Notes: generated from the sequence alone by a model not told the origin. A stretch of DNA of 64,000 bases from Bradyrhizobium sp. 1(2017) (GCF_011602485.2 NZ_CP050022.2:3368001-3432000); one strand, 5' to 3'; shown: positions 54,485-63,762, counted from the stretch's first letter. Made by a program: numbers and translations.

Positions 54485-56374
54485 ATGGCCTTTTACGTCG
54501 TACAGTTTCTGACCGGTCTCGCCAGCGCAGCGTCGCTGTTCCTGGTGGCGTCGGGCCTGTCGATCATCTTCGGCGTGACGCGGATCGTGAATTTCGCGCA
54601 TGGCGCCTTCTACATGATCGGCGCCTACATCGCCTTCACGCTCACCGAGCGGCTTTCGGGCGCGTTCGGTTTCTGGGGCGGCATCGTGCTGGCGGCGCTG
54701 GCCGTGGCAGTGATCGGCGTCATCGTCGAGATGGTGCTGCTCCGCCGCATCTATCATGCGCCGGAGCTGTTTCAGTTGCTCGCGACGTTCGGCCTCACCT
54801 TGATGGTCGAGGACCTCGTCGTCCTGGTCTGGGGACCCGACGACCTTGTCGGGCGCCGGGCGCCGGGCTTCAGGGGCGCGATCGATTTCTTCGGCCAGAA
54901 CATCCCGAGCTACGACCTGTTCCTGATCGTGCTCGGACCTGTTGTGCTCGGTATTCTCTGGCTGCTGTTCCAGCGCACGCGCTGGGGTGTGCTGGTGCGA
55001 GCGGCAACGCAGGACCGCGATATGGTCGCCGCGCTCGGCGTCAATCAAAAGTGGCTGTTCACGAGCGTGTTCGCAGTTGGCGTCTTCCTCGCAGCCCTCG
55101 GCGGAGCGCTTCAGATCCCGCGCGATGCCGTGCACCACGCCATGGACCTGCGGATCATCGTCGAGGTCTTCGTCGTGGTCGTGATCGGCGGGCTCGGCAG
55201 CATCGTCGGCGCCTTCGTTGCGGCCGTGCTGGTCTCCGAGCTCAATGCCTTCGGCATCCTGATCTTTCCGAAGATCTCCATCATCCTGGTCTTCCTGGTG
55301 ATGGCGGTGGTGCTGATCGTGCGTCCCTGGGGCCTGTTCGGCAAGCCGGAGGCGGCCGCGCGCAAGACCCCCGGCCTTACCGTCAATCCCTGGCGGCCGC
55401 TGACGTCGAACGAGCGGTTGGTGGCGCTTGCGGCGCTCGCCGTCGCGGCGATGCTGCCGCTGTTCGCCGGCAATTATCTGCTCACGGTCGGCTCGGAAAT
55501 CGCGATCTTCGTGATCTTCGCCGTCAGCCTGCACTTCCTGATGTCGGTCGGCGGCCTCGCGTCCTTCGGCCACGCCGCCTATTTCGGCCTTGGCGCCTAC
55601 GGCGTTGCCTTCCTCGCCAAGATGGCGGGGTTGCCGATGATCGTTTGCCTGCTGCTGGGGCCGCTGCTCGGCTGCATGGGCGCCGCGGTGTTCGGCTTCT
55701 TTGCCGTGCAGCTTTCCGGCGTCTACTTTGCGATGCTGACGCTCGCCTTCGCGCAGATCGTCTGGTCGATCGCGTTCCAGTGGGTGAGCGTGACGGGCGG
55801 CGACAACGGCATTTTGGGCGTCTGGCCGGAAAAATGGGCGGCGAGCCCGTCGAACTTCTATTGGCTTGCGCTCGGCGTCGCGGCGCTGGTGACGGTGGCG
55901 CTGCGGGCCATGGTGTTCTCGCCGTTCGGCTATGCGCTTCGCGCCACGCGCGACTCGCTTCTGCGCAGCGAAGCCATCGGCATCGATGCCAAGCGTATCC
56001 AGTGGACCGCCTTCGTGATCGCCGGCACGACCGCCGGCATCGGCGGTGCGCTGTTCGCCTATCTCAAGGGCAGCGTCTTCCCCGACAATCTCGGCATCTC
56101 GCTGTCGGTCGATGCGCTGGTCATGGTGTTGCTCGGCGGCGTCGAGACGGTGTCGGGCGCGGTGATCGGGGCCATCGTCTACAAGGCGCTGAACATCTGG
56201 CTGGTCAGCCAGACCGACCTGTCGAAGCTCGTGCTCGGTGGCTTCATCATGCTGATCGTCGTCGTCTTCCCCAAGGGGATCGTCGGCATGCTCGAGATGC
56301 TGGCGCAGCGCCGCAGGAAATCATCGCCGCCGGGATCTCCTTTGCTCGCCAAGCCGATCGAGTCTGCCGAATGA
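54485..56374 (+). CDS. Fused LivH-LivM ABC permease
   Basis: A 629-residue permease in which LivH- and LivM-type halves are fused. The first half (about 1-290) has VNFAHGAFYMIGAYIAFTL and VVVIGGLGSIVGAFVAAVL. The second half (about 300-629) has FGHAAYFGLGAYGVAFLA and LVMVLLGGVETVSGAVIGA. The two normally occur as separate proteins forming a heterodimer, so fusion gives fixed stoichiometry. The ATPase genes follow with overlapping starts. Confidence 0.9.
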   Translation: MAFYVVQFLTGLASAASLFLVASGLSIIFGVTRIVNFAHGAFYMIGAYIAFTLTERLSGAFGFWGGIVLAALAVAVIGVIVEMVLLRRIYHAPELFQLLATFGLTLMVEDLVVLVWGPDDLVGRRAPGFRGAIDFFGQNIPSYDLFLIVLGPVVLGILWLLFQRTRWGVLVRAATQDRDMVAALGVNQKWLFTSVFAVGVFLAALGGALQIPRDAVHHAMDLRIIVEVFVVVVIGGLGSIVGAFVAAVLVSELNAFGILIFPKISIILVFLVMAVVLIVRPWGLFGKPEAAARKTPGLTVNPWRPLTSNERLVALAALAVAAMLPLFAGNYLLTVGSEIAIFVIFAVSLHFLMSVGGLASFGHAAYFGLGAYGVAFLAKMAGLPMIVCLLLGPLLGCMGAAVFGFFAVQLSGVYFAMLTLAFAQIVWSIAFQWVSVTGGDNGILGVWPEKWAASPSNFYWLALGVAALVTVALRAMVFSPFGYALRATRDSLLRSEAIGIDAKRIQWTAFVIAGTTAGIGGALFAYLKGSVFPDNLGISLSVDALVMVLLGGVETVSGAVIGAIVYKALNIWLVSQTDLSKLVLGGFIMLIVVVFPKGIVGMLEMLAQRRRKSSPPGSPLLAKPIESAE

Positions 56375-57162
56375 GCGTCGCACCCCCACTTCTCGCGGTC
56401 GAAGGCCTGACCAAATCCTATGGCGGCATCCACGCCGTGCGCGGCGTCTCGTTCTCGCTGCGGGCCGGCGAGATCCTGGCGCTGATCGGCCCGAACGGGG
56501 CCGGCAAGAGCACCTGCTTCGACATGCTCAACGGCCAGAACAAACCGGACTCCGGCCATGTCCGCCTGCTCGGCGAGGAGATCACCGGCAGGAAGCCGCG
56601 CGAGGTCTGGCGGCTCGGGGTCGGGCGCACATTCCAGATCACGGCGACCTTTGCCACCATGACCGTGCGCGAGAACGTGCAGGTCGCGCTGATCTCGCAC
56701 GGCAAGCAGCTGTTCAATCTGTTCGGCTCGGCGCCGAAGTTCGACCGTGGAGAGGCTGGCCGTCTGCTCGAGCTGGTCGGCATGGGCGGCTATGCGGACC
56801 GGCCCTGCGGCGAGCTCGCCTATGGTGACCTCAAGCGGCTCGAGCTTGCCGTCGCGCTCGCCAACGAGCCGAAGCTGCTCTTGATGGACGAGCCGACCGC
56901 GGGCATGGCGCCGCGCGAGCGGGTCGACCTGATGCGGCTGACCGCGCAGATCGCGCGGGAGAAATCGATCGGCGTGCTCTTTACCGAGCACGACATGGAC
57001 GTGGTGTTCGAGCATGCCGACCGCATCATCGTGCTCAACCGCGGTGCGCTGATCGCGGAGGGCTCGCCGGCGGAGGTGCGCGGCAATCCGCAGGTGCAGG
57101 CGGTCTATCTCGGCGAAGGCCTCGTCTACGACGCCCGCCATCGCGATGGAGCCTCGGCATGA
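56371..57162 (+). CDS. livG: ABC transporter ATP-binding protein, LivG type
   Basis: A 263-residue ATPase with Walker A GPNGAGKST, Walker B LLLMDEPTAGMAP, and the signature helix as LAYGDLKRLELAVAL. A LivG-type fold is shown by VGRTFQITATFATMTV and the C-terminal AVYLGEG. Its ATG overlaps the permease stop, and its own stop overlaps the next ATPase start, so the three are coupled. It powers the importer of this operon. Confidence 0.92.
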   Translation: MSVAPPLLAVEGLTKSYGGIHAVRGVSFSLRAGEILALIGPNGAGKSTCFDMLNGQNKPDSGHVRLLGEEITGRKPREVWRLGVGRTFQITATFATMTVRENVQVALISHGKQLFNLFGSAPKFDRGEAGRLLELVGMGGYADRPCGELAYGDLKRLELAVALANEPKLLLMDEPTAGMAPRERVDLMRLTAQIAREKSIGVLFTEHDMDVVFEHADRIIVLNRGALIAEGSPAEVRGNPQVQAVYLGEGLVYDARHRDGASA

Positions 57163-57863
57163 AGCTGACGGTCGAGGCGCTCAACAGCCATTACGGGCCG
57201 GCGCATATCCTGTTCGACATCGGCTTCGAGGTCGGCGAGGGCGAGGTTGTCGCGCTGCTCGGGCGCAATGGCGCCGGCAAGTCGACGACGTTCCGCTCGA
57301 TTGTCGGCCTCGTCGCGCAGCGGACCGGCCGCATCATGTTCGGGGGCAAGGACGTCTCGGTGCGCCCGACACACGAGATCGTCCGCGAGGGGCTCGGCTA
57401 CGTGCCGGAGGAGCGGCGTATTTTCACGGATTTGACCGTCGAGGAGAATCTCGAGGTCGGCCGTCAGCCCAAGCGTCCAAACGCGCCGTATTGGACGCGC
57501 GAGAAGCTGTTCGCGCTGTTTCCAAATCTGGGTGAGATGAAGAACCGCCCGGGCGGCCGCATGAGCGGCGGCGAGCAGCAAATGCTGACGATCGCGCGTA
57601 CGCTGATGGGAAATCCGTCGCTGGTTCTGCTGGACGAGCCCTCGGAGGGTCTGTCGCCGAAGATCGTGGAGCAGATGGTCGACGCCATCCTGACGATGAA
57701 GAAGGAGGGCGTCAGCATCGTCGTCTCCGAGCAGAATCTGCATTTCGCGCGGCTGATTTCCGATCGCGCCTACATTATCGAGCGCGGCCGCATCTGCTTC
57801 GGCGGCACCATGGCCGAGCTCGACGCGCGTCCGGATATCCGCGACGCGCATCTGTCGTTGTGA
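57159..57863 (+). CDS. livF: ABC transporter ATP-binding protein, LivF type
   Basis: A 234-residue ATPase: Walker A GRNGAGKST, signature MSGGEQQMLTIAR, Walker B LVLLDEPSEGLSP. LivF features include YGPAHILFDIGFEV and LGYVPEERRIF. It overlaps the LivG-type stop by four bases. A MarR-type regulator gene follows 13 bases later, so the operon includes its own regulator. Confidence 0.92.
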   Translation: MKLTVEALNSHYGPAHILFDIGFEVGEGEVVALLGRNGAGKSTTFRSIVGLVAQRTGRIMFGGKDVSVRPTHEIVREGLGYVPEERRIFTDLTVEENLEVGRQPKRPNAPYWTREKLFALFPNLGEMKNRPGGRMSGGEQQMLTIARTLMGNPSLVLLDEPSEGLSPKIVEQMVDAILTMKKEGVSIVVSEQNLHFARLISDRAYIIERGRICFGGTMAELDARPDIRDAHLSL

Positions 57864-57876
57864 GGGCGGGGAACGG

Positions 57877-58332
57877 ATGGCGAGAAGCGTTGCGGCAAAG
57901 AAGAGCGTGAAACCGGCAAAACCGCCTTACGTCCTCGACGAGCAGGTCGGCTTCATCCTGCGCCAGGTCTGGCAGCGCCACAGCTCGATCTTCTCCCGGG
58001 ACATCGGCACCAATCTGACGCCGACGCAATGGGCGGCGTTGTCGAAGCTCGCCGAGACGGGTGCGTGCTCGCAGAACCAGCTCGGTCGTCTCACGGCGAT
58101 GGACGTTGCGACCATCAAGGGCGTGATCGACCGCCTGACCGCGCGCGGCCTGACCGAGACCAGCCAGGATCCCGAGGATGGCCGGCGGCTCCTTGTCAGC
58201 CTGACGCGCGCGGGTCAGCAGCTCGCCGAGAAGCTGGCGCCGAATGCGCTGGCGATCACCCGCGAGACGCTGGCGCCGCTCGACGCAAGAGAGCGCGAGA
58301 CGCTGATGACGCTGTTGAACAAGCTGCGATAG
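57877..58332 (+). CDS. MarR-family transcriptional regulator
   Basis: A 151-residue MarR protein. The winged helix spans about residues 55-110 (LTPTQWAALSKLAETGACS, QLGRLTAMDVATIKGVIDRL, then the wing DPEDGRRLLVSLT). MarR dimers bind short palindromes and are released by aromatic ligands. This gene ends the hnr/ABC operon, and palindromes with similar half-sites precede the operons of the island, so it is the probable nicotinate-responsive repressor, analogous to NicR of Pseudomonas. Confidence 0.88.
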   Translation: MARSVAAKKSVKPAKPPYVLDEQVGFILRQVWQRHSSIFSRDIGTNLTPTQWAALSKLAETGACSQNQLGRLTAMDVATIKGVIDRLTARGLTETSQDPEDGRRLLVSLTRAGQQLAEKLAPNALAITRETLAPLDARERETLMTLLNKLR

Positions 58333-58345
58333 CGAAGACGGAAGC

Positions 58346-59035
58346 TCAGGTCTTGCCTGGCCATTTGGCGCGGTAGCGGATTTCGCTGCCATCGTCGAGG
58401 CGTCGCCACGTTCCAAATTCCGGCGTATGCGGTGCCCGGGCCGTCAGGTCAATCGGATAGATCCGGCTCGGCTGGCCCTGGATGTTCACGGCGAGTTGCC
58501 GGTGCGAGGTTCGAAACGCGAGTTCGACTTCACCTGCGATGACGCGCTGGTCGCCGTCGCGATAGAAGGCGGCCGGGGTCACTTCGCCGGGCATGGTGTT
58601 CAGGTCGGTTTGCAGTTCGATGGTGATCCCCTGCGCTGATGTCGGCACCGTCGCCCCCGCTGGAAAGCGAACCTCGAACACGAGCAGGGGATTGCCGCCG
58701 TTCCGGTTGAGCCATGGCGTCGCAGTGGCATAGGCATAGGCAATGTAGATGCCGATACCGGCAACGCAGAGCAGGGCGGCGACCCCGAGGGATTTCAGGC
58801 TGTTGCTCGCGACGCTTCCATTGCCTGGGGCCGTGCCTGGACGCGACACCAGCCGGCTGGCGAGCACCGCCCCACCGATCGCCCCCATGGGGGAGTAGAC
58901 GAACAGTGCCAGCAGGCCCGATGTGATCGGGTCCGCCCGATCGCCAAAATCGAGCAGGGAGAACAGCACAAAGATCGCGACATAGCCCGCCACCGCACCG
59001 GCGACGCCGGCGGCAACCCGCGACGAACTCTTCAT
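58346..59035 (-). CDS. Hypothetical membrane protein
   Basis: A 229-residue protein with about three N-terminal transmembrane helices (GVAGAVAGYVAIFVLFSLL, GAIGGAVLASRLV, and VAALLCVAGIGIYIAYAYA) and a C-terminal ~120-residue soluble part with FEVRFPAGATVPT. It converges on the MarR gene. The soluble domain is probably periplasmic. No family or function is recognised, and its link to the island is positional only. Confidence 0.65.
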   Translation of the reverse strand: MKSSSRVAAGVAGAVAGYVAIFVLFSLLDFGDRADPITSGLLALFVYSPMGAIGGAVLASRLVSRPGTAPGNGSVASNSLKSLGVAALLCVAGIGIYIAYAYATATPWLNRNGGNPLLVFEVRFPAGATVPTSAQGITIELQTDLNTMPGEVTPAAFYRDGDQRVIAGEVELAFRTSHRQLAVNIQGQPSRIYPIDLTARAPHTPEFGTWRRLDDGSEIRYRAKWPGKT

Positions 59036-59156
59036 GATCTCCTCGGAGCTTGAGAATGGGCGGCCCTCGGAGGGCTGTCCGCATTAGACGCAGCAAGCAG
59101 GAGACTCGTTCAACCTTATCGAAGGGACGCGCGGAGCGGCGCGCGCTCCGGCAGCG

Positions 59157-60353
59157 TCACTTGGCGACCACCTCGGGCACCTTGCCGGCCGGCGGCGTGT
59201 TGCGGCTGCGCTGGGTGCGGACGATGCCGTCGATGATGGTCATGCCGATGCCGGGGAGGTCGCCGAGCTGGACGCTCTCCAGGATGTTCTTGCCCGGCGA
59301 GTGCTGCGCCTTGTCCATGATGACGAAGTCGGCGGCGCGGCCGACCTCGATCAGGCCGCAATCGAGCTGGCGCATCCGGGCGGTGTTGCCGGTGGCAAGG
59401 CAGAAGGCAATCTCGGCCGGTAGCTCGCCCAGCGAGGACAGCATCGACACCATGCGCAAGATGCCGAGCGGCTGCACACCGGAGCCGGCCGGCCCGTCGG
59501 TGCCGAGGATGACGCGGTGCAGCTCGTTCATTTCGCGTGCGATCCGCAGCGTGTACAGCGCCGACCGCTCATTGCCGTTGTGAACGATCTCGAGCCCGCG
59601 CTTGCAACCCTCGCAGATGCAGCGGATCTGGTCGTCGGGGAGGGCGGTGTGGCCGCCGTTGATGTGGCCGACCACGTCGGTGTCGGCCTCCAGCACTACG
59701 TCCTTGTCGATCAGGCCGGAGCCGGGGATCGACGGGCCGCCGGTGTGGATCGTGCTCTGGATGCCGTATTTGCGCGCCCAGCCGACCATCTTGCGTGCGG
59801 TCGGGCCGTCCTTGACGCCGCCTAGGCCGACTTCGCCGAGCAGCTTGACGCCGGCGGCGGCCATCTCCTTGAAGTCCTCCTCGACCATCTCGCATTCGAT
59901 CACGGGCGCACCGGCGTGAACCTTCACGCCGCCCGGGCGCAGGGTCCAGAACGCGCGCTGGGCGAAGATCGCCATCGCCTTGAGGCCCACGACGTCGCGG
60001 GGACGGCCGGGCATGTGCACCTCGCCCGCCGAGATCATGGTGGTGATGCCGCCATGGAGGGAGCTGTCGATCCAGTTGATCTGGTTCTGGCGCGGCGTCC
60101 AGTCGCCGGCGACGGGGTGTACGTGGCTGTCGATCAGGCCGGGGGTCACCGTGGTGCCGTTGGCGTCGACGATGGTGGTCGCGCCTTCCGTGTTGAGATC
60201 CTTGTAGCGGCCGATCGCGGTGATCTTGCCGTTCTCGGCGACGATTGTGTCGCCGTCCAGGATCGGCTTTTCCAGGGCGCCGGACAGGATCAGGCCGATA
60301 TTCCGGATCACGAGCTTCGAGGGTCCGACGGCCTGGGGTGCGTCATGCGCCAT
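59157..60353 (-). CDS. ena: Enamidase (1,4,5,6-tetrahydro-6-oxonicotinate hydrolase)
   Basis: A 398-residue amidohydrolase. The metal-binding HxH is H77/H79 in GLIDSHVHPVAGDW, and further ligands are expected in HTGGPSIPG and the GHINGG region. The overall pattern is that of enamidase, a bifunctional Fe-Zn amidohydrolase that opens the reduced ring to 2-formylglutarate and ammonia. It follows 6-hydroxynicotinate reductase in the pathway, though the gene is in a separate unit on the opposite strand, with an operator upstream of it. Confidence 0.85.
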   Translation of the reverse strand: MAHDAPQAVGPSKLVIRNIGLILSGALEKPILDGDTIVAENGKITAIGRYKDLNTEGATTIVDANGTTVTPGLIDSHVHPVAGDWTPRQNQINWIDSSLHGGITTMISAGEVHMPGRPRDVVGLKAMAIFAQRAFWTLRPGGVKVHAGAPVIECEMVEEDFKEMAAAGVKLLGEVGLGGVKDGPTARKMVGWARKYGIQSTIHTGGPSIPGSGLIDKDVVLEADTDVVGHINGGHTALPDDQIRCICEGCKRGLEIVHNGNERSALYTLRIAREMNELHRVILGTDGPAGSGVQPLGILRMVSMLSSLGELPAEIAFCLATGNTARMRQLDCGLIEVGRAADFVIMDKAQHSPGKNILESVQLGDLPGIGMTIIDGIVRTQRSRNTPPAGKVPEVVAK

Positions 60354-60427
60354 GGAGAGGGCTCCTTATTCCTAACTGCAACGCTTCCGATCTTGGGCAG
60401 CCTTGACCGCGGGATCAAGCCGGATTA

Positions 60428-60462
60428 TTCATTAGTATACGAATGATCGTGTACAAACGACG
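60428..60462. promoter_or_regulatory. Operator cluster between ena and fpr
   Basis: Site one, 60428-60447, reads TTCATTAGTATACGAATGAT and matches the hnr operator in length and spacing. Overlapping it, TCGTGTACAAACGAC (60447-60461) is a second partial site of the same type on the other strand. Both lie in the divergent gap of the ena and fpr genes, so one regulator can control both. Confidence 0.65.
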
Positions 60463-60510
60463 CATAGCTGACCGCCTCGGAACCGCATTGGAAGCGACAG
60501 GGAAGGTGTG

Positions 60511-61284
60511 ATGAGCAATTTCAATCAGGAAAGCGTTTTGAGCGTCCACCACTGGACCGACACGCTGTTCTCCTTCAAGACCACCCGCAGCCCGACCTTC
60601 CGTTTCCGCAACGGCGAGTTCACCATGATCGGGCTCAAGGTCGGCGAGAAGCCGCTGCTGCGGGCCTACAGCGTCGCCAGCGCCAATTACGAGGAGACGC
60701 TGGAGTTCTTCTCGATCAAGGTGCCGGACGGCCCGCTGACCTCGCGCCTCCAGCACCTGAAGGAAGGCGACGAGATCATCGTCAGCCGCAAGGCCACCGG
60801 CACGCTGGTGATCGACAATCTGGAAGAGGGGCGCAATCTTTACCTGATCGGCACCGGCACCGGTCTTGCGCCCTTCCTGAGCGTGATCAAGGACCCCGAG
60901 ATCTACGAGCGCTTCGAGAAGGTGGTGCTGTTGCACGGCTGCCGCCACGTCAAGGAGCTCGCCTATGGCGAGATGATCACCGAGACGCTGCCGAAGGACG
61001 AGCTGATCGGCGACTACATCCGCGATCAGCTGATCTACTATCCGACCGTGACGCGTGATCCCTTCCGCAATCGCGGCCGCATCACCGACCTCATCACCTC
61101 GGGCAAGCTCTTCGCCGACATCGGGCTGCCGGCGCTGGAAGCCGCCCATGACCGCGTCATGATCTGCGGCAGCCCGGCGCTGGTCGCGGATACGCGCGTA
61201 CTGCTGGGCGAACGCGGCTTCATCGAGGGCAATCACGGCGAGCCGGCCCAGTTCGTGGTCGAAAAGGCCTTTGCCGAGCGCTGA
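60511..61284 (+). CDS. fpr: Ferredoxin-NADP reductase
   Basis: A 257-residue FNR-type flavoprotein. The FAD-binding segment is LLRAYSVASANYEETLEFF, the NADP-binding loop is LIGTGTGLAPFLSV, and VMICGSPALVADTR closes the fold; the C-terminus ends FVVEKAFAER, typical of bacterial Fpr. ATG 60511 has GGAAGG upstream. It shares an operator region with ena, so it likely supplies reducing power to the 6-hydroxynicotinate reductase, although it may also serve the downstream P450. Confidence 0.9.
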   Translation: MSNFNQESVLSVHHWTDTLFSFKTTRSPTFRFRNGEFTMIGLKVGEKPLLRAYSVASANYEETLEFFSIKVPDGPLTSRLQHLKEGDEIIVSRKATGTLVIDNLEEGRNLYLIGTGTGLAPFLSVIKDPEIYERFEKVVLLHGCRHVKELAYGEMITETLPKDELIGDYIRDQLIYYPTVTRDPFRNRGRITDLITSGKLFADIGLPALEAAHDRVMICGSPALVADTRVLLGERGFIEGNHGEPAQFVVEKAFAER

Positions 61285-61390
61285 ACCCGCAATTCTTGCC
61301 CAATAAGACCGTATTTTCGCCGCCCGCCGCCCGTTGCGGCGCCGATTCGGCGCTTGATACACTGTGGGAACGAATCAGCGGAGTTCCCAC

Positions 61391-61714
61391 ATGGTTGCGG
61401 ACAGCGACAGCAACATCGCCTGGCACCGGGTCCAGTTGAAGAAGAACCGCGCCGAGTTGAAGGCGCTGGAGACCGCGCGCTTCACGATGGGCGAGATCGC
61501 TTCGTCGAAGCGCAACGGCCAGACCCAGAAGACCCTCGCGGAACTCAAGCGCAAGATCGCCCAGTCCGAGCGCGTGATCGCCGATCACGACAAGCGCACG
61601 CGCCGACCGCTTGCGACCGACCTGCAAAGCCTCAGCAACGGCAGCTGGGGCCATTGGGACGCTTACACGCAGCAGCAGCGCAAGGCTGGCCAGCGGTCTC
61701 CTGGGCGCGGATAG
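61391..61714 (+). CDS. Hypothetical helical protein
   Basis: A 107-residue basic, highly charged protein, predicted to be mostly helical between residues 15 and 75 (LKKNRAELKALETARFTMG, LAELKRKIAQSERVIADHD), likely a coiled coil. The C-terminus is polar with GSWGHWDAYTQQQ. It lies 106 bases after fpr and 88 bases before the P450 gene. No family function is recognised. Confidence 0.6.
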   Translation: MVADSDSNIAWHRVQLKKNRAELKALETARFTMGEIASSKRNGQTQKTLAELKRKIAQSERVIADHDKRTRRPLATDLQSLSNGSWGHWDAYTQQQRKAGQRSPGRG

Positions 61715-61802
61715 GCGCCTCGATCGAGGCGCTCGCTCCCCTTGCAGGGGCGGCGCCGCCTACCATTTGGGTGGAACGCCAGCAACCAGCCCGGTGATCA
61801 CC

Positions 61803-63074
61803 ATGACAGTGCGCCTCGATTTCACCAGCGAGGCCTTCTTTCGCGATCCGCCCAAGGCGATTGCGACGCTGCGCATGTCCGGCCCTGTGGTCGCGACACG
61901 TTTTCCTCTCATCGGCGACGTCTGGATCACCACGACCCATGACGCCACTGCGCAGGTCCTGAAGGACGGCGCGACCTTCACGCTGCGAAAGGAAGATGGC
62001 GACGTTGCCGGTCTGCGCTGGTGGATGCCGAGATACGTCAGGACCATCGCCAACAACATGCTGACGATGGACGAGCCTGATCACACCAGGCTGCGCAGCA
62101 TCGTGGACGAGGCATTTCGTCGACGCGCCATCGTCGCGATGGAGCCGCGCATCCGCGCCATCGCCGACGGTCTCGCCGACGAGCTCTTTGCGAACGGAAA
62201 TCCGGCCGATCTCGTCCAGCGCTACGCGCGCATCCTGCCGCTCGCGGTGATCTCCGAGCTCCTGGGCCTGCCTCCCGCCGACCGTCCGCGGTTCATCGCC
62301 TGGGCCAACGAGATGTCCTCGCTGACCAATGTCGTCAGCTTCCTCCGCCTGCTGTTCGCGTTCCGCAAGATGCGTGCCTATCTCGAACGGCAGTTGCAGA
62401 TCGCGCGCGAACGGGGCGGCGAGGGCTTGATCGCAGAGCTGGTCCAGGTCGAGCGCGAGGGCGGCCAGATCACGCCGGACGAAATGGTCTCGATGGTCTT
62501 TCTATTGCTTGCGGCCGGTTCGGAGACCACCACGCACCTCATCAGCGGTTCGGCTTACGAATTGCTCAGGAATCCCGGGTTGCGGGACTGGCTCGAGCAG
62601 GACTGGAACCGTGTCGGCCTCGCCGTCGAAGAGTTCCTGCGCTTCGTCTCACCGGTGCAATTCTCCAAGCCGCGCTATGTGCGGCGGGATGTCGAGGTCC
62701 AAGGCGTGCGCCTGAAGAAGGGTGATCGCGTCATGGTGATGCTCGCCGCGGCGAACATGGATCCGGCGATGCATGACCGCCCGGAGGGGCTCAATCTCGA
62801 GCGCAAGCCGAACCGCCACATCTCGTTCGGGACGGGAATCCATTTCTGCCTCGGTCATCAACTCGCGCGTATCGAGGCGGCCTGCGCGCTGGAGGCGCTG
62901 TTCGTGCGATGGCCGAAGCTTGGATTGGCCGTCGATCCCGCCGAGATCCGCTGGCGCAGGCGGCCGGGCTTGCGCGCGATCGCGTCGCTTCCCGTCGCGG
63001 CCGAGGGCCGGGGAACACAGGCGGCTACACCCAACGAAGCGAGCGTCGGTCGTTCCCTCGCTGCGGCGAACTAA
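61803..63074 (+). CDS. Cytochrome P450
   Basis: A 423-residue bacterial class I P450. The oxygen-activation motif is LLAAGSETTTHLI, the K-helix is EEFLRF, and the heme-binding loop is ISFGTGIHFCLGHQLAR with the axial Cys. It begins at the ATG inside GTGATCACCATGACAGTGC. Substrate cannot be predicted. There is no ferredoxin gene beside it, although a ferredoxin-NADP reductase gene lies 500 bases upstream and could be part of the electron chain. Confidence 0.92.
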   Translation: MTVRLDFTSEAFFRDPPKAIATLRMSGPVVATRFPLIGDVWITTTHDATAQVLKDGATFTLRKEDGDVAGLRWWMPRYVRTIANNMLTMDEPDHTRLRSIVDEAFRRRAIVAMEPRIRAIADGLADELFANGNPADLVQRYARILPLAVISELLGLPPADRPRFIAWANEMSSLTNVVSFLRLLFAFRKMRAYLERQLQIARERGGEGLIAELVQVEREGGQITPDEMVSMVFLLLAAGSETTTHLISGSAYELLRNPGLRDWLEQDWNRVGLAVEEFLRFVSPVQFSKPRYVRRDVEVQGVRLKKGDRVMVMLAAANMDPAMHDRPEGLNLERKPNRHISFGTGIHFCLGHQLARIEAACALEALFVRWPKLGLAVDPAEIRWRRRPGLRAIASLPVAAEGRGTQAATPNEASVGRSLAAAN

Positions 63075-63219
63075 ATCGGCCCTCCTTCGGAAAATCTTCG
63101 TCGCGTGCGATCGGTCAGGAACGGCGTGCCGTCGGTGTTGTTGTCATCAGGACATCGGAAGGGGCGATGAGTTCCGCGCCGTCCATGTCGCAGATCGACA
63201 CCTGACGGGAGACAGCATC

Positions 63220-63405
63220 ATGACCGGCAAGATGCCGCCTGTTCCGACCGAGAACCAGAGCCGCAAAGGAACCGGCGATCGCAAGCAAGTGTCCGCAGAT
63301 GACGCGCCGCGCGGCCAGCAACGCGTGCAAAATCCGGACCAGCAGGGTCAGCAGGGCAACATCAAGCAGAACACGACCAATCAAACTCATCAGCAGGATC
63401 GCTGA
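63220..63405 (+). CDS. Small hydrophilic protein
   Basis: A 61-residue Gln/Asn-rich, soluble protein (VSADDAPRGQQRVQNPD, KQNTTNQTHQQDR). GGGAGA precedes the ATG. The low-complexity composition suggests an intrinsically disordered protein. It resembles short uncharacterised Rhizobiales proteins. No function is known. Confidence 0.5.
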   Translation: MTGKMPPVPTENQSRKGTGDRKQVSADDAPRGQQRVQNPDQQGQQGNIKQNTTNQTHQQDR

Positions 63406-63494
63406 GAGGGTAGAGCGGCCACCAGCGGCCGAATCCGATAACGGCGCAATAGACGCACGAAGTCTTCAAACGATGACTGCAAGAGGAGAGACCG

Positions 63495-63737
63495 ATGCCA
63501 AGTGGGCACGGCAGCAAGACGCACTTCAGATCGGGCATGCATGGCAAGGGCGACGGCACCGGCGCCTTGACCGACGTGCCGAAGGACATGATCGGCGACA
63601 ACATGGTCCTGTCCAATCGCGACAAGAAACAGCATTCGGACATTCGGGGCATGGACGGCAAGTCCATTCAGACCGAACAATATCAGGACCACGCCGCGAA
63701 CCGGCTCGACGAGACGCCGGACGACGACGAGACCTGA
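63495..63737 (+). CDS. Small hydrophilic protein with conserved core
   Basis: An 80-residue soluble protein rich in Gly, Asp, Lys and His (MPSGHGSKTHFRSGMHGKGD; LTDVPKDMIGDNMVLSNRD). AGAGGAGAG precedes the ATG. A strong terminator follows 26 bases after its stop. It resembles short conserved proteins in Bradyrhizobium. No function is known. Confidence 0.6.
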   Translation: MPSGHGSKTHFRSGMHGKGDGTGALTDVPKDMIGDNMVLSNRDKKQHSDIRGMDGKSIQTEQYQDHAANRLDETPDDDET

Positions 63738-63762
63738 GTAGGGACGTTCCTCCGACCACCTC

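Noticed and set aside
63167..63205. 12-codon ORF with a GGAAGGGG ribosome site before the small hydrophilic protein gene
   Set aside because: Too short to support as a gene; possibly a leader peptide, but there is no attenuator structure after it.
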